Source of the DNA: JAAYCI01 sp964370295
GTDB taxonomy: Bacteria > Bacillota > Clostridia > Oscillospirales > Ruminococcaceae
DNA length: 64,000 nt
Reading direction: 5' to 3'
Assembly (NCBI GenBank): GCA_964370295.1
Contig: CAYJIR010000001.1
Location: 71,109 to 135,108 of the forward strand
Of this stretch, positions 53,212-60,230 are shown piece by piece. Position 1 is the first letter of the stretch; the number at the start of each line of letters is the position of its first letter. The translations under genes and the position numbers were made by a program. The notes beneath the pieces are model-generated. The model saw only the letters and a program-made list of their open reading frames with translations, had not been told where the DNA came from and did no database searches.

Positions 53212-53225
53212 AAAGAGGGTAAACA

Positions 53226-53594
53226 ATGGAATCTTTAGAGCTTGCCAAACAAGTAGCAAAAGCCTTATACGGGAAAAAAGCTTTAGACCTTAAGGTGTTA
53301 AAAGTGGAAGATTTAACCGTATTAACCGATTATTTTGTCATCGCTTCCGGCTCATCCACCACACATGTGGGCGCCTTGGCCGATGAGGTGGATTACAGGT
53401 TGTCGCAACAGGGCATAGAGCCCACTCGTAAAGAAGGGGCCGACAGCAAAAATTGGATTTTGATGGATTACAGTGGAGTGGTAGTGCACGTGTTCTACCC
53501 CGAAATGCGTGAATATTATGCGCTAGAGCACCTATGGGCTGATGCAAAGCCCGTAGAGCTGAATTTAGAAGAGGAAAACGCAGACGCGTTATAA
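53226..53594 (+). CDS. rsfS: Ribosomal silencing factor RsfS
   Basis: Binds ribosomal protein L14 and blocks subunit joining in starvation. The 122-residue protein has the family core DYFVIASGSSTTHVGALADEV, GADSKNWILMDYSGVVVHVF and REYYALEHLWADA. ATG follows AAGAGGG. It lies between the LCP genes and leuS, the conserved order. Confidence 0.96.
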   Translation: MESLELAKQVAKALYGKKALDLKVLKVEDLTVLTDYFVIASGSSTTHVGALADEVDYRLSQQGIEPTRKEGADSKNWILMDYSGVVVHVFYPEMREYYALEHLWADAKPVELNLEEENADAL

Positions 53595-53610
53595 CAGAGG
53601 AGTGTATGAA

Positions 53611-56025
53611 GTGAGCGAGTATAACCCAAAAGAAATAGAGGCAAAATGGCAAGAACACTGGCTGAAAGAGCACACATTTTCGGCCCCCAACGATTATAGC
53701 TTGCCGAAGTTTTACGCTTTGGTAGAATTCCCTTATCCCAGCGGGCAGGGCTTACATGTGGGGCATCCGCGCCCGTATACGGCCATGGATGCCGTGGCCA
53801 GAAAACGCCGCCTAGAGGGATATAATGTGTTATATCCCATAGGCTGGGATGCGTTTGGGTTGCCAACAGAAAATTATGCCATTAAAAACCACATTCACCC
53901 GTCTATTGTTACGAAAAATAACATAGCGCGTTTTCGTGCGCAAATTCAGGCATTGGGGATTAGTTTTGACTGGGACCGCGAGGTGGATACCACCGACCCT
54001 GCCTATTATAAATGGACGCAATGGATCTTTTTACAATTGTTTAAAAAAGGCCTTGCCTACAAAAAAGAAATGGCCGTAAACTGGTGCACCTGTTGTAAGG
54101 TGGTGCTGGCCAATGAAGAGGTGGTGAACGGCGCGTGCGAACGTTGTGCAGGCGATGTGATCCGCAAGGTGAAGAGTCAATGGATGCTAAAAATCACCGA
54201 ATATGCCGGGCGCCTTATTGACGACCTTGAGGGGCTAGACTATATAGAGCGTGTGGCCACAAGCCAGAAAAATTGGATAGGGCGTAGCCATGGGGCGCAA
54301 ATCAAATTTGCAACTACGGCCGGAGATGATTTGGTGGTGTACACCACGCGTGCAGATACGCTGTTTGGGGCCACTTATATGGTGATGAGCCCCGAACATA
54401 GCTTTTTGAAACAGTGGGAAGGGCGCCTTACAAACCTAGAAGAGATACAGGCATACCAACAGGCCTCGGCGCGGAAAAGCGATTTCGAGCGCACAGAGCT
54501 TTCTAAAGATAAGGAGAAGACCGGTGTGCGTTTGCAAGGTGTTTCGGCCTTGCATCCGGTGAGCGGTGTGGAAATTCCCATCTTCATTTCGGACTATGTG
54601 TTGGCAAGCTATGGCACCGGGGCCATCATGGCGGTGCCTGCCCACGACGAGCGCGACTGGGCCTTTGCCAAGAAGTTCTCTTTGCCCATTGTGGAAGTGG
54701 TGCGTGGAGGCGATGTGCAGAAAGAAGCCTATGTAGACTGTAACGAGGGCGAGCTGGTAAACAGTGATTTCCTAGATGGAAAAAATGTGGAACAGGCCAT
54801 AGAAACCATGATTGATTGGCTGGTGAAAGAAGACAAAGGCGAGGCAAAGGTGAACTATAAGCTGCGCGATTGGGTGTTTAGCCGTCAGCGATATTGGGGC
54901 GAACCCATCCCCATGGTGCATTGCGAGTGTTGTGGATGGGTGCCGATAGACGAATCTCTCTTGCCGCTGGAACTTCCTTATATTGAAGAGTTCGAGCCAA
55001 CCGAGGAGGGAGACTCTCCCTTGGCACGCCTTGAAGAGTGGGTGCAAACCACCTGTCCGAAATGTGGTGGGACAGCGCGCAGAGAAACTGACACGATGCC
55101 CCAGTGGGCAGGTTCGTCATGGTATTTTTTGCGGTACTGCGATCCAAATAATAGCGAGGCGCCGGCCGGCAAGGAAGCTCTTGCCTATTGGATGCCGGTG
55201 GATTGGTACAACGGTGGCATGGAACACACCACCTTGCATTTGTTGTATAGCCGTTTTTGGCATAAATTCCTCTTTGATATCGGTGTGGTGGAAGAGAGTG
55301 AACCCTATAAAAAAAGAACAAGCCATGGCATGATACTGGGCGAAAATGGCGAAAAAATGAGCAAGAGCCGTGGCAACGTGGTAAATCCGGATGATATCAT
55401 AGGCGAATTTGGTGCCGACACCATGCGCGTGTATGAGATGTTTATCGGGGATTTCGAAAAAAGTGCCCCGTGGAACACGGCCTCTATCAAAGGAAGCCGC
55501 CGCTTTTTAGAGCGCGTATGGGCTTTGCAAGATAGTTTACAAGACAGCGAAGAAATTCGCTCGCAGCTAGAGGCCAATGTACATCGCAGCATCAAAAAAG
55601 TGGGCTATGATTTAGAACACTTAAAGCATAATACGGCCATTGCTTGCTTGATGAGCTTGTTAAACGATTTTTCGGCGGCAGGCGGCGTGACCAAGGGTGA
55701 ATTGCGTATCTTCCTTATTTTACTGAATCCTTTTGCACCGCATCTAAGCGAAGAAATTTGGCAAAGGCAGGGTTTTGGTGCGGAAATTGCAAAACAAAAA
55801 TGGCCCAGCTATGATGAGGCAAAAACGGTGGAAAGCCAAGTGGAAATTTTGGTGCAAGTGAACGGGAAGCCTCGTGCGCGCCTTACCGTGGCGGTCGATA
55901 TGGGTAAAGAGGAATTATTGGCGCTGGCCAAAGAGCAAGAGGCCGTGCAGGCAGCTCTTTTGGGGAAAACCGTAGTAAAGGAAATTGTGGTGCCCGGCAA
56001 GCTTGTTAATTTGGCGGTGAAATAG
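53611..56025 (+). CDS. leuS: Leucyl-tRNA synthetase
   Basis: Class I synthetase, 804 residues. It has the HIGH-type motif GLHVGHPRPYTA (about 47-58), Zn ligands CTCC..CERC, the CP1 editing domain (TRADTLFGATYMV, AVPAHDERDWAFA) and GEKMSKSRGNVVNPDD with KMSKS at about residue 583. GTG at 53611 is preferred over GTG at 53602, because AGAGGAG is at correct distance. A strong terminator follows. Confidence 0.98.
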   Translation: MSEYNPKEIEAKWQEHWLKEHTFSAPNDYSLPKFYALVEFPYPSGQGLHVGHPRPYTAMDAVARKRRLEGYNVLYPIGWDAFGLPTENYAIKNHIHPSIVTKNNIARFRAQIQALGISFDWDREVDTTDPAYYKWTQWIFLQLFKKGLAYKKEMAVNWCTCCKVVLANEEVVNGACERCAGDVIRKVKSQWMLKITEYAGRLIDDLEGLDYIERVATSQKNWIGRSHGAQIKFATTAGDDLVVYTTRADTLFGATYMVMSPEHSFLKQWEGRLTNLEEIQAYQQASARKSDFERTELSKDKEKTGVRLQGVSALHPVSGVEIPIFISDYVLASYGTGAIMAVPAHDERDWAFAKKFSLPIVEVVRGGDVQKEAYVDCNEGELVNSDFLDGKNVEQAIETMIDWLVKEDKGEAKVNYKLRDWVFSRQRYWGEPIPMVHCECCGWVPIDESLLPLELPYIEEFEPTEEGDSPLARLEEWVQTTCPKCGGTARRETDTMPQWAGSSWYFLRYCDPNNSEAPAGKEALAYWMPVDWYNGGMEHTTLHLLYSRFWHKFLFDIGVVEESEPYKKRTSHGMILGENGEKMSKSRGNVVNPDDIIGEFGADTMRVYEMFIGDFEKSAPWNTASIKGSRRFLERVWALQDSLQDSEEIRSQLEANVHRSIKKVGYDLEHLKHNTAIACLMSLLNDFSAAGGVTKGELRIFLILLNPFAPHLSEEIWQRQGFGAEIAKQKWPSYDEAKTVESQVEILVQVNGKPRARLTVAVDMGKEELLALAKEQEAVQAALLGKTVVKEIVVPGKLVNLAVK

Positions 56026-56076
56026 GACCGTGAAATCTTGTTTCTAGGCCGGTGCAGACAGGGTGTGAACAAGTTA

Positions 56077-56120
56077 AATCCCTCTTGAACAGGTTCTTTC
56101 CTGTATCAAGAGGGATTTTT
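56077..56120 (+). terminator. Terminator after leuS
   Basis: AATCCCTCTTGA pairs perfectly with TCAAGAGGGATT, with an inner ACAGG/CCTGT stem, followed by TTTT. Confidence 0.92.
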
Positions 56121-56360
56121 GTCGTGTTAAAGGCTCTATTTAGAGCTTGCAAAAACGCAGTGCATGGAAACATGTGCCGCGGGGTAGAAAATCAAGTAGT
56201 ATGGTTTTTCGGCAGAGAGAAAATAGGTCGACTGCTGGGTGGCGAATGCCGGCCAGCGTGCAAGATTTGTGGCGGTTTTATAGAGAAAATCGCCGCAAAG
56301 GCAAGGCGTGAAACAGGATGAATCATGGAATGAGGCGAATTTATGCGTTGTAAAGGCTCC
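56121..56360. other. Intergenic stretch without a recognised gene
   Basis: These 240 bases lie between the leuS terminator and the 3' end of the HAD gene. They contain a hairpin at 56271-56294 (GGCGGTTTT/AAAATCGCC). TTAAAGGCTCTATTTAGAGC near 56127 resembles TGTAAAGGCTCCCTATTGAGAGC near 56351-56373. An 89-codon plus-strand frame crosses the terminator and has no ribosome site, so it is not called. Confidence 0.6.
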
Positions 56361-57011
56361 CTATTGAGAGCAAAGCAAAGAGCAAAGTTCTTGCACATTG
56401 CTAGCGATGATTGTGGCTTTGGCATCCTGCAATTCTTGCAAGCTTCCATAGCCATATAAAACGCCGATGCTATCCATTTGACAAGCGCGTGCGGCCTCGA
56501 TATCAAACCGCCGGTCTCCCACCATTACACACTGTGCAGCAGACAAAGAATTTTCTTGTGATACACGTTGCAAAACGTCTTTTTTATCGTGATGGGCTAG
56601 GCCCAGCTCTATGCCGGCCGCTTGCGTAAAATAAGAAAAAACACCAAAATGTTTTAGGATGCGATGCGCAAACACTTCGGGTTTGGCGGTGGCCAGATAG
56701 AGTTGGAAACCGTGCTCGCTTAATTGTTTTAACATATCTTCAATGCCTGTGTATAAATGGCATTCCAAAAGGCCCTGCGAAGTATAATATTCGCGATATA
56801 GTGCGGTGGCTTGTTTTGAATCTTCGGCAGATAAGCCGGCAATGTGCTCGAAACTATGTAGCAAGGGTGGACCAACAAAGGCCAATAGTTTTGCCCGTGG
56901 AGGACAAGGTTTTTGCATTTTGGCAAGCGCATATTCAATAGAGTTTATAATGCCTTCTTCAGACTGCAGCAAGGTGCCATCTAAATCAAATAATATATGA
57001 CGATAGATCAC
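56361..57011 (-). CDS. HAD-superfamily phosphatase (Gph/YjjG-like)
   Basis: Predicted phosphomonoesterase, like phosphoglycolate phosphatase or nucleotidase; substrate unknown. The 216-residue protein has motif I FDLDGTLLQSEEGI (about 8-21), an alpha-helical cap, motif II YLATAKPE and motif IV VMVGDRRFDIEAARA. Start is GTG, overlapping the upstream glycosyltransferase stop by four bases, so the two are translated together. Confidence 0.9.
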   Translation of the reverse strand: MIYRHILFDLDGTLLQSEEGIINSIEYALAKMQKPCPPRAKLLAFVGPPLLHSFEHIAGLSAEDSKQATALYREYYTSQGLLECHLYTGIEDMLKQLSEHGFQLYLATAKPEVFAHRILKHFGVFSYFTQAAGIELGLAHHDKKDVLQRVSQENSLSAAQCVMVGDRRFDIEAARACQMDSIGVLYGYGSLQELQDAKATIIASNVQELCSLLCSQ

Positions 57012-57982
57012 TTGCTATCCTCCGATGGTTTTGTATCAAAGGTGCGCTCGCTGATAATAAAGCGTGGTCGCTGCTTGGTTTCGTTGTATATTTTTCCCAC
57101 ATACTCGCCAATAACACCTAGGCAAAGCAGTTGTATGCCGCCCACAAAGAAGATGGCAACAAGCGTGCTGCTCCAGCCCAAAACGGTCATGCCAAGTAGG
57201 TGTTGCAAAATAACAACTATAACCCCAATAAAGCTGATGACGGAAAAAATAAACCCGAGCCATGTGATGATGCGAATGGGTTTAACGGAAAGGCTGGTGA
57301 TGCCATCAAAGGCCAGTGCCAACATTTTGCTGAGGGGATAGTGGCTTTCGCCGGCCAAACGTTCGTGGCGCTCGTAATAAACGCTGGAAGAGCGATACCC
57401 TACCAGGGGAATAAGCCCGCGTAAAAACAGATTTACTTCGCGGAATTCGGCGAGGCCCTGCAAGGCCCGTTTGCTGAGCAGGCGATAATCGGCATGGTTA
57501 AAAACCACTTGTGCCCCCAAAGCATTTAACATGCGGTAGAAGCTTTCGGCTGTGAAACGCTTAAAAAATGTATCGGTTTCTCGTTTAGAGCGAACACCGT
57601 ACACAACATCGCAGCCCGCTTCATATTCGGTAATCATGGCATCCATTGCGTTGATGTCGTCTTGGCCATCCGCATCAATGGAAATGGTGATATCGGCAAG
57701 ATCTTTTGCACACATCAATCCACCAAGTAGGGCGTTTTGGTGGCCACGATTGCGCGAAAGTGAAATGCCTACAAAATGGGGGTTTTTTTGACTTAGTGCC
57801 TGAATCATCGGCCAGGTTTTGTCTTTGGAACCATCGTTAACAAACATCACACGGCTTTTTTTGGAAATGCGGCCGGCTGCAATAAGCGAAGTGATCTTTT
57901 CTAAAAACATGCCGCTGGTTAGCGGTAAAACTTCCTCTTCGTTGTAACAGGGAATTACAATGTACAAAATCGGTTTTGTCAC
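57008..57982 (-). CDS. Family 2 glycosyltransferase with C-terminal membrane helices (polyprenyl-phosphate type)
   Basis: Predicted to transfer a sugar from a nucleotide donor to undecaprenyl phosphate. The 324-residue protein has the GT2 start YIVIPCYNEEEVLP, DGSKDKTWPMI, and the DXD-region SIDADGQDD. Then come ARG-type residues and two membrane helices (about 230-290: WLGFIFSVISFIGVIVVIL and ALVAIFFVGGIQLLCLG), ending GEYVGKIYNETKQRP, as in GtrB/YkoT proteins. GTG at 57982 lies 7 bases after GGAGGT. It is first of a two-gene operon with the HAD gene. Confidence 0.92.
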   Translation of the reverse strand: MTKPILYIVIPCYNEEEVLPLTSGMFLEKITSLIAAGRISKKSRVMFVNDGSKDKTWPMIQALSQKNPHFVGISLSRNRGHQNALLGGLMCAKDLADITISIDADGQDDINAMDAMITEYEAGCDVVYGVRSKRETDTFFKRFTAESFYRMLNALGAQVVFNHADYRLLSKRALQGLAEFREVNLFLRGLIPLVGYRSSSVYYERHERLAGESHYPLSKMLALAFDGITSLSVKPIRIITWLGFIFSVISFIGVIVVILQHLLGMTVLGWSSTLVAIFFVGGIQLLCLGVIGEYVGKIYNETKQRPRFIISERTFDTKPSEDSK

Positions 57983-58018
57983 AAACGATACCTCCGAAAA
58001 TAGTATAGAATACAATTT

Positions 58019-58047
58019 ATTATAGCGTACCTTTGGCGTTCCTACAA
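58019..58047 (-). promoter_or_regulatory. Promoter of the glycosyltransferase-HAD operon
   Basis: On the minus strand TTGTAG (58047-58042) and a perfect TATAAT (58024-58019) are 17 bases apart, about 37 bases before the start codon. Confidence 0.6.
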
Positions 58048-58077
58048 TAGCTTGCCATAATTCTATGTTGATTTTTA

Positions 58078-58104
58078 GGTTCTTTTGATTTTCTTGAAAG
58101 AACC
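58078..58104. repeat. Inverted repeat just upstream of the tRNA-Thr promoter
   Basis: GGTTCTTT (58078-58085) and AAAGAACC (58097-58104) form a perfect eight-base inverted repeat with an 11-base loop. It ends two bases before the tRNA-Thr -35. It may isolate the divergent units or bind a regulator. Confidence 0.45.
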
Positions 58105-58105
58105 C

Positions 58106-58134
58106 TTTACAAGAACAAAAAAATTTGGTATACT
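58106..58134 (+). promoter_or_regulatory. tRNA-Thr promoter
   Basis: TTTACA (58106-58111), 17-base spacer, TATACT (58129-58134), 51 bases before the tRNA. Confidence 0.7.
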
Positions 58135-58184
58135 ATTTATGTTAAAGGTGTGGTGTTGTTAAAGACACTCTATACAATACATAC

Positions 58185-58260
58185 GCTGGTGTAGCTCAGT
58201 TGGTAGAGCAGCTGATTTGTAATCAGCAGGTCAGGGGTTCGAGTCCGTTCACCAGCTCCA
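58185..58260 (+). tRNA. tRNA-Thr (anticodon TGT)
   Basis: The 76-base cloverleaf has acceptor GCTGGTG/CACCAGC, discriminator T, encoded CCA, anticodon stem GCTGA/TCAGC with loop TTTGTAA (anticodon TGT) and T-loop TTCGAGT. It reads ACN threonine codons. Confidence 0.97.
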
Positions 58261-58261
58261 C

Positions 58262-58298
58262 GTCGTCGCAAACTTCACTAAGTTTGTGACGACTTTTT
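58262..58298 (+). terminator. tRNA-Thr terminator
   Basis: GTCGTCGCAAACTT pairs with AAGTTTGTGACGAC (one G-T) around a CACT loop, followed by TTTTT, directly after the CCA end. Confidence 0.92.
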
Positions 58299-58722
58299 GT
58301 TTAATTCTTTAAAGTCATCACGCACTTTGTTTCGTTGCGCCTCCTTTTCCGCCCAAAGGTACTGCTCGGGTTTGCTGTTCGGTTGCAACGTAGCGCAGTG
58401 CTAGTGTCGGGAGCTAACCGCCGCAACGTGGCGGCACTAAAGCGGACGACGAAACGCCCTCACGACACAAACCGGTCGCTACCACCTTTACGCGGCCTGC
58501 CTTGAAATTTGCCGGTTCTTATAAGGACACTCGAATGATATCGTTGCAGGCTTCGCAAAGTTTGTGGCGATTTTTTGTGGAATTATTTTTAAAAAACAAA
58601 GGGTTTTGCATTTTTTTTGCCGTTGGTATAAAATAGAAAAAAGATATAAAATGTTTATAGTTGGTCGGTGTGCCATGTGATTGGGTGAAGATAAGTGTGC
58701 TTAGAAAAGGGAGGATGCAACC
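58299..58722. other. Structured, GC-richer intergenic segment bounded by repeated terminators
   Basis: Bases 58310-58500 are clearly more GC-rich than flanking intergenic DNA and contain nested inverted repeats: TTTCGTTG/CGACGAAA, TAGTG/CACTA and CCGCC/GGCGG with a GCAACGT loop. On the minus strand a 40-codon open stretch (58400-58278) ends in the tRNA terminator; its downstream part reads SKPEQYLWAEKEAQR, then NKVRDDFKELNKK, protein-like in composition, but no ribosome site precedes its TTG. A second terminator is at 58540-58576. TTGGTA (58623-58628) with TATAAA (58645-58650) may drive the next gene. Confidence 0.5.
58540..58576 (+). terminator. Second terminator, resembling the tRNA-Thr terminator
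   Basis: ATCGTTGCAGGCTT pairs with AAGTTTGTGGCGAT over 14 bases (five G-T pairs) around CGCA, followed by T-tract. It aligns with the 58262-58298 terminator at most positions, including downstream TTTTTG..AATT, so it is probably a diverged direct-repeat copy. Confidence 0.7.
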
Positions 58723-59961
58723 ATGGCCTATTGTTCTCAGTGCGGAAGAGAGCTTCAAAACGGAGTTTGTGTCAATGAGACTTGCACCGCTTCGCGCGGG
58801 GAGACACGCGTGAGCCTTGCAAAAGATTCCGGACAACAAGTCTCCGTGCAACAAACACCCGAGCAGCAAGCTTTTGGGCAACAAACACCGTTGCAACAAA
58901 ATGCATTTGCGCAAGATGTGTCGCCGTCGCAAAATGGTTTTGGACCTGCCTCTTCCCCGCCGCCCAAAAAAGGCAAAAAAGGAAAAGTGGTTCTTATTGT
59001 GTTGCTGGTGCTGTTTCTTGGTTTTGTGGGGTTGCTGTTGCTTTGGGGGCTGGGAATTTTCTTGTTTTTCTTTTTGCGTGATGACACAGTAGAGGAGGCA
59101 AAGCCAGAGCTTTCCTATGCGACTTCGGTTGTGGCCCCCGCAGCAGAGCAAGAAGAGCCTCCGGCGGCCAATGAGGCATCCTCTGAGGTGCAAGTGCCAC
59201 TTGCAAACGAGGAAACTTTGCTTGCGATGCTCCAGGAGTCGGATTATGCTATGTGGCACATTACGATGATGCCCAATGATGCGGCTGCGCGCAGTGCTAT
59301 GCTCAGTGGAAATAATTGGAACTTAAATTGTGGCGCGGTGTCTATGGCCATGTGGGCAGAGGGAGCGCATACAATGCAGGAGAGAGATGATTTGCACTCT
59401 GTTTCACAAGAAAGTTTGCAGGCTGTTGGCAGTTCATTTTATCGGATTGAAAATATTAATATCAGCGAGGAAGCGTTTTTAACAGGGAATGGTGAATACA
59501 TCATTCCGGCACACGGGCCTATGCACACGGCCGAGTTGCTGGTGAACACTGTAATGGTGGAAGATCATTTGATATCGGTGCAAACACAAGTCACCTATTT
59601 CGACGATTATGGCGAGGATGCCAACCGATATCAGGTGACTTTAAAGCACACATTCGCCGCCAATGAACCGGGCGCTTATGTTCCGTTCCAGCTGGTGGAA
59701 ACAGAGGAATTGGAAAGTAGTTTGCCACTTTATAACGAGGGTATTGTGCCTCCAAGTAATCTATTGGATCCCACGGTGCTGGCAGAGGTGGATGTGCTGG
59801 AGCTAAACTTGCGTGAGGGCCCGGGCACCGACTACGATGTTATTGTAATCTTAGAAGAGGGCATGGTTTTGGAAGTGATAGGAACCGACGACACAGGAGA
59901 GTGGGCATGCACACCTTCCGGCTGGGTAAGCATTGAGTATATCAGAGCGATAGACGCATAA
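58723..59961 (+). CDS. Zinc-ribbon, membrane-anchored protein with C-terminal SH3-like domain
   Basis: No overall family is recognised. The 412-residue protein has an N-terminal zinc ribbon (YCSQCGRELQNGVCVNETC, four cysteines at residues 4-21), a Gln-rich stretch (about 36-63), a basic segment, a strong membrane helix (about 88-118), then a large outside region. Its end (about 355-410, LNLREGPGTDYDVIVILEEG, then GWVSIEYI) is a bacterial SH3 domain, often a peptidoglycan or protein binder. The central ~200 residues have no recognised motif. ATG follows AGGGAGG. It is a single gene between two tRNA genes; a surface-sensing or wall-binding role is only inferred. Confidence 0.85.
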   Translation: MAYCSQCGRELQNGVCVNETCTASRGETRVSLAKDSGQQVSVQQTPEQQAFGQQTPLQQNAFAQDVSPSQNGFGPASSPPPKKGKKGKVVLIVLLVLFLGFVGLLLLWGLGIFLFFFLRDDTVEEAKPELSYATSVVAPAAEQEEPPAANEASSEVQVPLANEETLLAMLQESDYAMWHITMMPNDAAARSAMLSGNNWNLNCGAVSMAMWAEGAHTMQERDDLHSVSQESLQAVGSSFYRIENINISEEAFLTGNGEYIIPAHGPMHTAELLVNTVMVEDHLISVQTQVTYFDDYGEDANRYQVTLKHTFAANEPGAYVPFQLVETEELESSLPLYNEGIVPPSNLLDPTVLAEVDVLELNLREGPGTDYDVIVILEEGMVLEVIGTDDTGEWACTPSGWVSIEYIRAIDA

Positions 59962-60054
59962 GAGAGTATCGACCGAATCCATGTGTTATAAAGAAAGAGA
60001 AAAGAAAAGTGCATGCTTAAAAAACTAAAAATTGAATAAATTAGCAAAAATGTA

Positions 60055-60083
60055 TTGCATTTGTTTTTTCATTCTGTTATACT
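60055..60083 (+). promoter_or_regulatory. tRNA-Tyr promoter
   Basis: TTGCAT (60055-60060), 17-base spacer, TATACT (60078-60083) with extended -10 TGT, 18 bases before the tRNA. Confidence 0.7.
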
Positions 60084-60100
60084 AATATGGCACTTGGTAA

Positions 60101-60185
60101 GGGAGAATTCCCGAGTGGCCAAAGGGGGCAGACTGTAAATCTGTTGCGTTTCGCTTCGATGGTTCGAATCCATCTTCTCCCACCA
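60101..60185 (+). tRNA. tRNA-Tyr (anticodon GTA)
   Basis: An 85-base class II tRNA with acceptor GGGAGAA/TTCTCCC, discriminator A and encoded CCA. It has CCCGAGTGGCCAAAGGGGGC in the D arm, anticodon stem CAGA/TCTG around GTA, a long variable arm and T-loop TTCGAATC. It is a known bacterial tRNA-Tyr pattern. Confidence 0.97.
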
Positions 60186-60188
60186 TAT

Positions 60189-60230
60189 AAAAGCCTCGTA
60201 AGCGCGGTAAGCGCCCGAGGCTTTTATTTT
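60189..60230. terminator. Bidirectional terminator of tRNA-Tyr and the glycosyltransferase operon
   Basis: AAAAGCCTCG pairs perfectly with CGAGGCTTTT, with T-run downstream on plus and T-rich sequence on minus. It lies between converging units and touches the stop of the glycosyltransferase gene. Confidence 0.88.

Noticed and set aside
56052..56321. 89-codon plus-strand frame after leuS
   Set aside because: It runs through the leuS terminator, has no ribosome site and no recognisable motif.
58278..58400. 40-codon minus-strand stretch convergent with tRNA-Thr, considered as a gene
   Set aside because: Protein-like composition, but its only start is a TTG without a ribosome site and it ends in a terminator hairpin. 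Reported as an observation, not as a CDS.
58385..58425. GCAGTGCTAGTGTCGGGAGC resembles a stretch of 16S rRNA
   Set aside because: The match is about 18 bases and does not extend into neighbouring 16S sequence on either side, so it is treated as chance.
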